DNA of 64,000 nt, taken from assembly GCA_003439945.1 (NCBI GenBank), contig QVRM01005948.1, positions 124,001 through 188,000 of the forward strand, written 5' to 3'. The stretch is from Dermanyssus gallinae (Eukaryota; Arthropoda; Arachnida; Mesostigmata; Dermanyssidae). Position 1 is the stretch's first letter. Each line of letters begins with the position of its first letter. Of this stretch, positions 53,901 through 64,000 are shown piece after piece. The notes beneath the pieces are model-generated. The model saw only the letters and a program-made list of their open reading frames with translations, was not told the DNA's origin and did not search any database. The position numbers and the translations under genes were made by a program.

Positions 53901-56900
53901 TAGGCCTAGGAAATCGCAATCGGGTGATTGCAATCGCCTAATTATGCAGCGATATGTGTTAGAGAACCAAGCGTTGATTAGATGTAATTTCATGGTTAAA
54001 AGAGGTCTATTCTGTTCTAAAACTTAGATAATTTGCCGCTAAAAGCGATGTGATAGATAAGGAAATGGCCTCAATTAACAGCATCAACTTCTGTGCGACA
54101 AACACATCTAAACATAACGACCTTTTTAGATTGTGGGCTCGGGCAACAGTTACTATACGAATATACCAAAAAAAGCAAAAGAAGTAAAAATGCGCCACTT
54201 ATCTTTTAGCTAGAAAACAATGAATCGAGTAGAGTTGCGAACGTTTTTAGTGCATTAAAAGCACAGTTTCTCGATTTGGCTTTATTGGTAATTTGGTCTA
54301 TCAAAAGAGAAAAACGTGTACGATATGGGATGCCTGGTCGTAGTGCCTATGCTGTTTGTCGTTGCAGAGCTAGCAGAACTGTAGATTGACGGATCACCCA
54401 AGAAATCACATATTAGTTAGACCACACGCGAGGTCGCGGCCCTGTATTGGCTAGAAGTTCAGCTGTTAAGTGTTTAGCTGCTCAACTGAATTTGCCGTTT
54501 TGTTGTATGTACTGCGCGTACCGATAATCGTGCGTGCTCTTGTCACGAAGAATGTAAGCCTAGGAAAAACCGGCATCTGGACTGCATACCTTTTTACCGG
54601 GCGCAGTGTGAGCGTGTTAGAACTGGAAGACGCAAGTTTAACAGTGGTTAAAAAGAGATGCTATGTTCTTATTGGAGCAAAGGGCAATTGAGCGTATTTT
54701 ACTGGAGAAGGGCAATAAAGTATATTTTAAAAGTATCGCAAACATATACCAAAAAAGTTTGTACCGGGTGAACTCCTGTCCGATACATGTAGTAGATCGG
54801 CAGAGACTGGAACACGCGCAATAATGGTGGTTTAACTACTCACGTAGCTAGTTAAAAATGTGGCTTCGGTATGATATAAGGCGTTGCAGATTCGTTGTTT
54901 TTGTTGTTCGTAGTTTTGTGTTTGCCTGCTGTGACTTGGCTACCCGCATTTCGTCCCGTGCCATGTCGACATTTTTGCTGATTGTCGATGTAGTGTCCAG
55001 TCACCGTTTTCTTGGCGACATGCTTGGCAATGATATACAGTAATACCATCTTTCCATCCTTCAAAATATCTGGGTGCTGGGTAAAAATGTTAAAAATGTT
55101 AAAACACGAGAGTAGTATCTACAATTTGTTTTTATTTTAAATACAAGTGCTTTTTTATAGCTTTAAAAGGGTAGACAATTATGTGCAATGGTATTTCGGA
55201 CAAAAGCACCTGGATACAATATATACACACAATATAAACGTTTTAGAGGACAGATTAGCATCAAATAACATGATGATTGAATGCATCGTTTATGCATGGT
55301 ACAGTTTACAATATCATATCACGAGTTCAAGGCTCTCAGCATCCTCGCCAGACGTCACGAAAATGTTTTATTGATTCAGTCAGATCGTGCAATTGTTTTA
55401 GACGATATGGTTTGCGTACTGCGCAGAATATTGTTGCGAACATTAAACATATAGACCGGCTAGTAGACCAGGAGATCCGTGAGTACTTTTTAAAGTCTAC
55501 TCTCTTAAAGTCTACGAGTGCCGTCGTACATCCCAGCACAACACGTCGGACTGAACTTTTTCATTTGCATCGATATGTTTCTTCAAATACGACTGCCAAA
55601 CTGCACAGCTGTAAGCGAGTTTGGGAAGAGCACACGATGTTTTTAAAGGCGGATTTGTTATATACTTTAGTAACTGGCGCGATGTTTTTGCGATAATAAG
55701 TTGTGATGTCACATGCAATTAACCTGCATAACAGAGGGAAGAAGATTACCGTGCCAAACAAATACATCCGTTCGGGCGAGAGAATGCTGCTATCAATCCA
55801 TATATGCGTTACTTTAAAATATAGTCATTTAGATTACGTTTATGTAATTGAAAGTATCACACTACCAACATCAAATGTAACTCGCGACTTTGGCCTTCAA
55901 AACTTCGTTAAGCTCGATTTAAGCCTTCATGTAACACAATTAGTTCAATCTTCTTCAAAGTAATACACATTTTAGACGTTTTATTGGCTGTTGCACTGCT
56001 GTCGAGTCTAAAAACCGTATCTAAAAAATAAGAATATATATATATATATATAAACTTACTTGAAAGCGCACAAACGCATGTTATAAGGAGGGTCCGTAAG
56101 AGATGTTTCTTAAACCGCGAAGATAATTATCTGCAAGAAATCGCATTACTACTATCAAGCCAGAATGGGGAATTGCTGTTTAAGTTGCAACGAGCGGATT
56201 TAGTACAAAACTTCTTTGATGTTGGCTAAATTCTCTAAGAGGTCACCGCTCCATCTACAAGAAGGCACACATTAAACACTACTAAACAATCTAAACAATA
56301 TCTTTGCTTGACGTAAGTAAAGGTGAATACACAGGAGAGGTTTCTGACTTGTTTTTCTGTCAGACACATTTTTAAATAAATCTACAAGTCTAAATTGACT
56401 TAATTTACCTACCAGTTGGTATACAAAACAACCCCTTTTTGTGCAAATAATGATTTTTCTAAATTTTATTAATAATTACTTGTAACAAAGTAATAATTAC
56501 TTGCCCACCCATAACGTTTCTGGATAGCAGACGAAAGGTATCCTTTAGAATCGCATTTATACGCAGTAGGTTTGTCGTCGCGTGAGTTAAAAACGCGACC
56601 ATTAATTTTGCATTTCAATTTCGAGAGCAAAATTACTGTACAGGTGCCAAGTGAGCGAATAACACGGGTTGTCCGAAACAGTCACATTTTTCCTTGTCTG
56701 AAACTGTTTTGAAGTTGCTGTTTAGCATACTGTTCCTACCCGGAATTCACAACAAGCTCATTTGGTACGACCGACTTCAATTCCAGCCCGTCATGAGCAC
56801 TACTATTTTCACGTAGGAAAAACATGGTCTGCACTGCGTCGAGACCTGCTGTTTGCTAACTGTTCCCAACGCTGAAAATACAAAGTCAATTTTAAAACTC

Positions 56901-57150
56901 TGTAGACGCACTGCTTATTTATTTACGCATGCACAAATGCATTTATAGAAATATATATATATATATATATACAGCCTGTTGTTTTCTTAGTGGACTGACG
57001 GGTCAATAATAAATAGCACTGCCTGGTGTTTAAACGTACACAGCTCCGACGATCTTTTGTGCTTGTACGCTTGTCCGGCCGCTGTAGTCAATAGCTGGAA
57101 TTATTGCTAGTCAGGACTTCGGTCCATCCATTCATTGTATTGGTTTGCCT
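53901..57150. other. Long unassigned stretch
   Basis: About 3.2 kb AT-rich. A plus frame of 139 codons at 55277-55696 and others at 54470-54691 and 55703-55963 contain no domain I recognise. Short (TA)n runs lie at 56035-56051 and 56950-56971. Confidence 0.35.
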
Positions 57151-57346
57151 CTCATTTTGCTAGAGATCGCTCCATTCGCCATTTCTGGCCGGCCGTTTCT
57201 TTGCTATGCGATGTGCCCGGACGACGGAGAATAACTAAGCGAATTGAAAGGGCAGGGGATGGGACAGAAAGAAAGCGGGAAATGAAAAGAGAGAGAGAGA
57301 GCTCACTTTGGTTGATGTGAGGTGCCGATATCTGACTACACACTAC

Positions 57347-57380
<34 letters not shown>

Positions 57381-58515
57381 CTGAAGAAGTGTACTGGCGT
57401 GCCTAAGAGCGCCACCAGACCTTCGCTAAGGCGGGCGACGACCTTAAGCGGCATTCGGCACGGCCCGCTGGCAATACGGGTCTGCCTGCAAACGACATGA
57501 TCGCCTAGGAACCGGCGCGCGTCCAGACACGCCCCATCAGCACGCCAATAACGGACTTGCAATCACATAAAGCGGGGGTAAGCAGGCGGGGGTAAGCAGG
57601 CGGGCGAGGGGGGGAGCGGGTAAGCATTGCAATTTGTTGTCTGTTCTTCGTATACTCGCCTTGTACGTCGAAAACACTTACCCATAGGCGTGCGTTCTTG
57701 GCCGGCTCCCTTCTCCTCTCTGTGCTGTGTGCGACGCCTCTCTATGTTCTCCGCGACGCCTCTCTGTGTCTCGTTTTCTAGTCTTTTTCTATTTCTCTTG
57801 GGCATTCACTATTTTTTCTATCATGCTATATTCCCTCTCGCGTTCGCCCATCTACGTGCCCACCTTAGTTTTCTTGCTTTTTATTTTTCTCCTCATTTGT
57901 GCCTTTTTTTTGCCGACGTCGCTGCCGCCGCCGCTGTAGCAAGAAGCTCAGCGAATGTAATAATGTGATGAAAGCGTCGAAGCAACTTTGCAGGCCCTAT
58001 TCCTGCGTACCCTAGTTAGCGTCCTGCCGGCCGTACCTGATCGGGCCGGATCAGGACGACGGCCGGTCCGCTGGTCGGTTGGCCGCATCGTGCATGCTGT
58101 ACGAATGTCTCCTTTCCCAGGAGACAAGAGGTCACCGCTACCAACGTCAATCCCCACCAGCCATCAATCCACCAACGGTAGCACCGGCACCGGTGCCGGT
58201 ATCGTTGCCTACGGATACGACAGCGCATTGTAGCGCAATTAATCGAATGTTACGTAACGGCATCTCGTTGCCGTTGCCATCGCCGTGCGAGCAGCAGGTG
58301 TTCCGTTGTTGCGCGGATGCAGCGTCGCCAACATCATCGCGGGGGAAACGCGGCGGAAAGAGAGGGAACGGAGGACAAATGTCGGTGGGTGCGAGGCACA
58401 GTCGCGTCGGCGTTAGGCAAGCTCTGCTTTCAGCTAGGTTTGCTGAGCAGAATCACCAATATGGTCGTCCGTTGTGAGTTTACATGCAAACTGCGATCTA
58501 CGGACGATAACAACG

Positions 58516-58517
<2 letters not shown>
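57151..58517. other. GC-rich region, no gene recognised
   Basis: Composition changes sharply to GC-rich with CpG. It contains a (GA)n-rich patch (57240-57302), a (TA)n run at 57347-57380, three imperfect copies of GCGGGGGTAAGCAGGC near 57571-57603, and a CT-rich tract (57710-57920). A perfect 18-bp palindrome (ACCGGCACC and its complement) lies at 58183-58200. Plus frames at 57627-57968 and 58079-58477 have no known domain. This is the most promoter-like stretch of the window, but no gene can be defined. Confidence 0.3.
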
Positions 58518-58560
<43 letters not shown>

Positions 58561-58561
58561 T

Positions 58562-58596
<35 letters not shown>

Positions 58597-58615
58597 TTAT
58601 ATATTTATATATATG
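58518..58615. repeat. (TA)n microsatellite, about 98 bp
   Basis: TA dinucleotide with TTTATATATTTATG interruptions around 58552-58565. Confidence 0.95.
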
Positions 58616-59789
58616 AACGACGTAAATAAAAATCTGCTAGCAGAAGCAGTAGCAACGCACCACCAACGCAATCGCGTTCCTTAAGACAACGACTATGAAT
58701 CCGCTCTCCTCTTGGGACAAGGAGACTCCCGAGTCTTGCGGGAACGGAGATCGCTACGTGGGTAGTTTGAGCCAACTACTCTGAAATTAGCAACACGCTG
58801 TAGAGTAAAATGCCGTGAGAAGGCTTAGTGGTTCTCGGAAAATGGACACGTGTTTAGTGCGTAGTGACGTCAGCTAGTCGAGGGCTGCCGTGGCGGTTCA
58901 AATCAAAGAGGTTGAGCGTCCGTAGCCAGTACGGAGGTGTTACACAACTAATCAACTTTATCCTAAATGTCATTTGTATAACAAACATAGTGCTTATTAG
59001 TTAATATGGAAATGCAAAAAACAACATCACAGTATTTGGGTTCTGAATGTCTTAGGGACACAATGGCGTGAAAGTCCAACCTTGTCGATGTTCCTCAACT
59101 CGACGCATAAAGGCTTACTGTGCGATACTGCTATATACACTGATATCGCTGAAAAGGCCAGTAGGGGAGTAATTCCAATCTGTATGAATGAAACGAAAAA
59201 CAGTTTACTAAAACTCTAAAGCCAGCGGTGATATTTCCGTATAAGTGTTCGATATAATTTCCAATCATGATAAAACAATAGTTGTGCTGTCTTATAATTA
59301 TGAGAATAGACACGTAATCGCACGGTTTGCTGTACATAACTTCTACATGAGGAATTGTATTCGAGAGAAGTTCCATGAAATGTATCGTTATGCTTATGCA
59401 AACTCAGCAGGCGGCAGTGCGACTTAGATTACCCCCAATAATGCGATAGAGCAGTTCCGTTGACTTGACTTTTAGAACCGTGATGAATATACGTATTTGT
59501 AAATGTGTGCTTTCTCTATACGCGCAATATTTTAAACCAACCATCAGCTAGAAAAAGCTAAGCATTTAAATTAGATGGTTTTACGTCAACGAAATAGACA
59601 AAAGTTTTGAGCAGGTGTTTTAAGGTAGGCTGGCTCGAGCCGAAAGCGCCAAAAGGGTACGTATAGAAGATTAGACAGCCTAACAGACGTATCCGCTTGT
59701 GAATATCAAACGCCCGTGATTTTGTTGTGGTCACCATTCGAGCTAAGTCGAGCGGATCAATTGCCACAATATCGCTCACAACCATCAAC
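58616..59789. other. Non-coding stretch, nothing recognised
   Basis: Frames at 59131-59427 and 59558-59788 have no recognisable domain. Confidence 0.4.
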
Positions 59790-59837
59790 TGAGCCCAAAC
59801 GTGATTTACAGTGTGGCAGTCGAAGAAAACAAAACCA

Positions 59838-59845
<8 letters not shown>
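59790..59845 (+). repeat. Direct repeat flanking the old mariner, left copy
   Basis: AACTGAGCCCAAACGTGATTT ... GTGTGGCAGTC ... AAACCAATATA is repeated with a few differences at 61428-61482, in the same orientation. Confidence 0.8.
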
Positions 59846-59868
<23 letters not shown>

Positions 59869-59949
59869 GAGCTACAAAAAAGTATTTTCGGTTTTGGCGC
59901 TATAAAGAAAACACATATATAGGAGACACGGGAGGTCTTATTTATTGAT

Positions 59950-60935
59950 TTATATTATTGATTTATATTCTCCGCCGGAAGATACAACCTCTGCCCAACG
60001 ATTTATAAGGTTTTCGATTTCTTTTCTGTAAAAGTCTGGGTTTTTAGTGGCAAAATATTCTTCCAGTCCAAAACGCACGTGTTCGATAGAAGTATTTTTT
60101 TTTCCACTTAAAATTTTTTGCATCGATCTGAATAGGTGGTAATCAGATCGGGGGAATACGGTGGATGTTTCAAAAGTTCCCATTTTAGCTGGGAAATTTT
60201 CGAAAGGGTCTCCCTACTCACGTGGAGCCATGCGTTGCCTTGGTGGAACAGGACACCCTTCCTTGAAATTAGTGCAGGGTACGACTGCTTTAATTTTTCG
60301 TGAACTTTTTCGAGTTGTTGACAGTAAACGACCGTATTTATCGTCTGGTTACGCGGTTAAAGTTCATAGTGCACTATTCCGTCCACATTCCACCAAATAC
60401 GCAATATAACCTTGTTTGCGTGTATGTCCTTTTTGGGCTGGGTGACGGAGGTGCCAGAGACACTTGACCAAAACCTTTTCCTGACAGGAGAGTCGTCGAA
60501 GACCCATTTTTCATCGCAGATCACAAAACGACCGAAAAAGGCAAATTCGCATGCGCGTCATCTTGTTGAAGTCGCTGAGCTCGTGAGGTACCCATTTGCA
60601 CAGTCTGGAAGTTATTCCGAGGCGTTTTAAAGCTGTGCTAACAGCTTGTTGGGTAATATGAAGCTCCTCGGCAAGTTCACAGTAGTTATAGTGGGACTTT
60701 CCTTTATTTTCATTCGAAAAACCTCCTTACTGACAACACTTGGCCTTCCTGATCTAGGCTTATCTTTGAGGTTAAAATTTCCCTTTCGGAACTTCTCAAA
60801 CTATTGTGGCACATTCTGTCTGTACAACAGGCATCTCCAATTTTAACAATTTTTTGTGAGCCTGCGTTGCACTAAGTCCATTTTTAAACTCATTGAGTAG
60901 AATCGCCCGAATTTAACATTTTTCTACCTCCATTT
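59950..60935 (-). pseudogene. Old mariner transposase, many lesions
   Basis: A second mariner lineage, unlike the one at 20.8-22.1 kb. Minus-strand order: start region MEVEKC then IRAILLNEFKNGLSATQAHKKLLK (about 60845-60930); FEKFRKGNFNLKDKPRSGRPSVVS (about 60735-60810); VLFHQGNAWLHVSRETL, where the usual HQDNARPH Asp reads as Gly; LLKHPPYSPDL (about 60140-60180); and SDYHLFRSMQKILSGKK ... EEYFATKNPDFYRKEIENLINRWAEVV (59955-60140), the standard C-terminus. Stops and frameshifts break it repeatedly. Length (about 985 bp) equals a full transposase gene. Terminal inverted repeats were not identified. Confidence 0.85.
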
Positions 60936-61071
60936 GGCTAAACAGATTTCAAAATGGCTGAGACCAGAAGATTCCCCGCTCGTTTTCACATGAAAACAAC
61001 GAAGAGTGAGCCAATGATCTATGCCTAGGCGCCGGGGCGGGCGCTGTGGGGGCCGCGCAAGCGCCAATCCA

Positions 61072-61125
61072 AAAAGACAAAAAAGTCTTTTCGGACCCTT
61101 TATATATAGGGTCTATAAAAAGTAG

Positions 61126-61137
<12 letters not shown>
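61072..61137. repeat. Two adjacent hairpins
   Basis: AAAAGAC and GTCTTTT (about 61073-61091) form a small stem. The larger one pairs TATATATAGGGTCTA (61101-61115) with TAGACCCTATATATA (61123-61137) exactly over 15 bp around a 7-base loop. A (TA)n array starts inside the right arm. Confidence 0.9.

Positions 61138-61197
<60 letters not shown>
61129..61197. repeat. (TA)n microsatellite, about 68 bp
   Basis: Pure TA dinucleotide continuing from the hairpin arm. Confidence 0.97.
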
Positions 61198-61199
<2 letters not shown>

Positions 61200-61270
61200 G
61201 TGTATTTTACTTAAATTGAGTATAATATACTGTTCAAAATGTTTTTTTCCATGAAGCTCTATCTTTTTCA

Positions 61271-61400
61271 CGCGTCAGAATTTATGCACCTGGTCACTTG
61301 AGCACATCGATGACCAAACTCCCCGCATGCTTCACAGAAGTTGATACGGTAGCGGGGTTTACCACCTAGTAGCCGTATCCCGCAGGGCATGGCCGATTGA
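61271..61400 (-). pseudogene. Possible LINE gag zinc-knuckle scrap
   Basis: The minus strand reads LLGGKPRYRINFCEACGEFGH then RCAQVTRC followed by a stop. C-x2-C-x4-H with a preceding RYR is the usual context of the first zinc knuckle in LINE ORF1 proteins. Only about 35 codons are recognisable. Confidence 0.4.
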
Positions 61401-61427
61401 GCCTAGCATTAAAATCCCCCTGTTAAC

Positions 61428-61482
61428 TGACCCCAAACGTGGTTTACAGCGTGGCAGTCAAAAAAGATTAAACCAAAATATA
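61428..61482 (+). repeat. Direct repeat flanking the old mariner, right copy
   Basis: AACTGACCCCAAACGTGGTTT ... GCGTGGCAGTC ... AAACCAAAATATA, partner of 59790-59845. Confidence 0.8.
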
Positions 61483-63707
61483 GCCCTGCCCGAAGCGGCT
61501 TAATGACTAAAACGTACCAGCATTGCCTGTATAAAACTTGCCGACTGTATTGAAGCTCTCAACTGCCAAACCCGTTCTTACATACAATCAAATCTTAAGT
61601 TAAATCCTATCCGAGTCAGCGCTTCAATGCATTAATAACGGTGTGTGTTTCAATGTCTTTTGAATTTTTTGTCGTGTTAAGTTCACAAAATTAATGTCTC
61701 TGCTTTCATTTGCATTGAATTGCAAAATGCGGCACGATCCACGCATAACTACAACAATTTGCGCTTCACTAACACCTAACTGCTCGTGGACAAAAATAAG
61801 CGAGTGCCCTTTTAAAGGATTTTAAAATTTTCAAATAAAGCGTCCGTTTTTTGGAGATCGTTAGACACGTCTGGGCGAAAACCTTTTGCGCAAACACGGT
61901 AGTCGGACCGATTACGCAACTTTATAAATTCTTCATATATTTTTGGCTGCTAGAGACGAAACGCCTCTATATTTTGTCCGGCAAGGTCAATGCGTTCTTC
62001 TGTACCACAGTATTTGCCTATAGGTATACAGGGTCGTCACTCCGCGTAGGCCAGGCTTATGCATGCACTGCAGAGGACACTAGGAAGGCTTCTATCGGCT
62101 CTTACTCGTCGCTGCCTCATCATTCTCGCTCAGTGCACATTCGGACGCACAAACCCGTACACACAGCTACGTAGCCACATACATGCGTGCGGCTTCCGGC
62201 GTTCGGTTTTCATGCTCGAGACTCTGTACGTCACACAAACTCAGCGGGTGTCCCGCTCCTCCCTCTCGTTTCACTATACGAGAGGTCGCGTAAATCTTTG
62301 ATGTCCTGCTGTTTCTACTCTCTTTACTATGTGTGCTAGTAAGCGCAAAAAGATGTTCTCTTAGCAGGAAGAAATCCTGCGGTCGTCCTCCTTCTACCGG
62401 GCTGGGCAAGCCATCGTCACCAAATGCCGACGCGCCGTGCCTCTGTGTGCTCATGTATTTGAAATGTATGTGTGCCCTCTCCCTTCGTTTGAGTCCTCCA
62501 CGTTTCACTATATCCATCTCACCCGGGAAAACGAAAGACTGACAGAAGGGCTACGCCCGACCTTTGGCTGTAGGTTACTTCAAGGTCTAGCGACTTGCAA
62601 GAAAACCCTAGAAATATTCAAATTTTACCAGGAAAACGCGCACAGTTAATGTACGCGTACAACAATATTACAACGACACAGACGGGCTAAAACATAATTA
62701 ACTCATTATCCAGTCATTGCTTAAGAAGTGTAAAGCCTGACACTATATTTACATGGTGTATGTAATTATACTCACTCACATGTGCAGTACAGCGATGTGT
62801 TGTAGTGAAAACGCATTAACGCCAAACGCCACTCATGCATCTAGCGTACGACTCACATTAGGTGATTTATCTTAACTCTCCAAGTAATGTTCTTGCCAAG
62901 CAGAAGAGCGTCGGTGGCTATGGTAGAACACGTCAGGTCTTTAAATCTAACGTCTCATATAAAGTTGTGCCCGTTTGTTGCCGGTCGCCGGAGTTACCTT
63001 CAAAACGACTCCAAAATTTGTATTTGAGCATTTAAGTATGAAAGTTGCTTGTGATCATTTCATAACGATTTTCCTGTCGCTCTGCCCAATGTTACCTGCG
63101 AGCTTTTCTTGCACTTCATAGGAGACCCAGAAGTTACCGAGGTACGAGCAATGGCATGCCGAAGTAGTTGGACTTGGCCCTTTTTTTTGACGTAACAAGT
63201 TTACATAAATTGTTTTTGGAACCCACGCAACCAGCATGTAATTCCTCTCGGAAAGAATCTTATATTTAAGGTTTTTCAGAGGGGATTCATTGGCACAATC
63301 AAACCAATTTGCTCTTAGCATTGGTCAGAAACTGCCATACGCCATAATTGGATATTGCGCCTAATTTAACTGGCGTTATATAGACGGTTTCTAGCATAAA
63401 AATGCTGTGTTTTATTTAGCAGCAGCATATATATTGCAGCTAGGAACAATGTTTAACTAGGTATATCACACCATGGTCAAGCACAGTTTAAACGCCATAA
63501 GCCGCTTGCGTGTCTACGAACAAGTTATTCCATGACATCTCAATGGCACGTTTGTTTTTCACCTCTCATTACCTCGCGATAGATTTCAAAATTGTCCAGA
63601 GCGGAAATTAATATCCTATTCAGTCCTAGATCAACTTTGTCGCTTTAAATGCCTAACGGGAGTTTATTAGTTATTAGCTGTTTAGTGGAAATTCTTAAAT
63701 TAATGCA
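61483..63707. other. Long unassigned stretch
   Basis: About 2.2 kb. Overlapping frames at 61851-62649 on both strands and 63055-63321 on the minus strand have no recognisable domain. A small 8-bp-arm hairpin (CCTCTCGT/ACGAGAGG) lies at 62262-62285. Confidence 0.4.
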
Positions 63708-64000
63708 ACTTTTTTTTGTTCAGGGGTGCATTTACGCACACCTGGCGATATAATGGCGGGTAGTGTGGGGCTAAACACACGGGCAGAGAGTACATGACGC
63801 ATCCTAATCCGAGCGCACTACCCACTAAAATCCACCCCCAGAACCCTTCCTGCTTCGGATTTTTGAACCACTACCTCGAGACCAGGAGGAAGATCATTAA
63901 AACAGCCATGTGCGTGACGATCACCTGCGCGGGAGATGCCCGTAGGGTGAACGGTGAGCTACTGCGGTACGCAGACAACGCCATACATGTCCAATGGTAT
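63708..64000 (-). mobile_element. 3' end of an R1-like element, cut by the window edge
   Basis: On the minus strand the sequence reads GGGGGTGGATTTTAGTGGGTA (63821-63841), then about 70 bases later AGCCCCACACTACCC, and ends with an A-run (T8 at 63710-63717 on the plus strand) that would be the poly(A) tail. The first motif matches the 3' untranslated part of the element at 40.6-45.1 kb. Upstream coding sequence should lie beyond position 64000; the possible terminal reading VVVQKSEAGRVLGVDFSG is not diagnostic. Confidence 0.55.

Overview
This window looks like a gene-poor stretch of an animal nuclear genome, most probably an arthropod. I see no uninterrupted host gene that I can name, no rRNA, no canonical tRNA and no CRISPR. 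What can be recognised is almost entirely transposable-element material: R1-like and other non-LTR (LINE) retrotransposons, mariner and IS630/Tc1-like DNA transposons, and tRNA-derived SINE-like repeats. These lie in a background of long (TA)n and (TAA)n microsatellites. The gag-type zinc knuckles, the R1-clade reverse transcriptase with a WN/SLAYDGVL signature, and the mariner subtype point to an arthropod. A mite or tick is a guess from LINE resemblance, not a demonstrated assignment.

Layout. 1-5.7 kb: a decayed LINE ORF1 (three zinc knuckles) followed by a decayed RT-bearing ORF with an internal deletion and a tandemly repeated C-terminal module. 6.8-7.6 kb: an endonuclease scrap and a K/E/Q-rich frame. 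8.9-10.3 kb: two oppositely oriented wrecks of one IS630/Tc1-like transposase family, with a third copy at 32.1-32.4 kb. 10.9-14.2 kb: SINE-like fragments and an inverted repeat. 14.8-15.8 kb: GC-rich minisatellite. 19.7-20.6 kb: duplicated R1-like 3' ends followed by a long (TAA)n/(TTA)n array. 20.8-22.1 kb: a mariner with matching terminal inverted repeats and an open transposase frame. 24.0-25.4 kb: a transposase helix-turn-helix remnant and a 294-bp tandem repeat. 27.1-28.9 kb: a 5'-truncated LINE with an open RT frame of about 615 codons. 32.8-34.0 kb: TA-rich arrays. 34.5-35.1 kb: an RT wreck. 35.9-37.7 kb and 53.5-53.9 kb: more members of the SINE-like family. 40.6-45.1 kb: the best preserved element, an R1-clade LINE on the minus strand with ORF1 (gag, three zinc knuckles) and ORF2 (endonuclease, RT, C-terminal zinc motif), inactivated by two in-frame stops and two frameshifts. 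47.4-49.5 kb and 51.5-52.1 kb: further endonuclease and RT fragments. 59.9-60.9 kb: an old mariner copy bracketed by a direct repeat. 63.7 kb to the end: the 3' end of another R1-like element that runs off the window.

The retroelement parts fit a single logic. ORF1 proteins bind RNA; ORF2 proteins nick target DNA and reverse-transcribe. Short 3' motifs (TTTAGTGGGTA ... GTCCCACAC) recur at four sites and probably mark 3' ends. The SINE-like repeats have polymerase III box sequences and would depend on a LINE for movement. GC-rich patches near 14-16, 30.2-31.0, 38.6-39.3 and 57.4-58.5 kb are the only places I would look for host gene 5' ends, but the sequence alone does not establish any.
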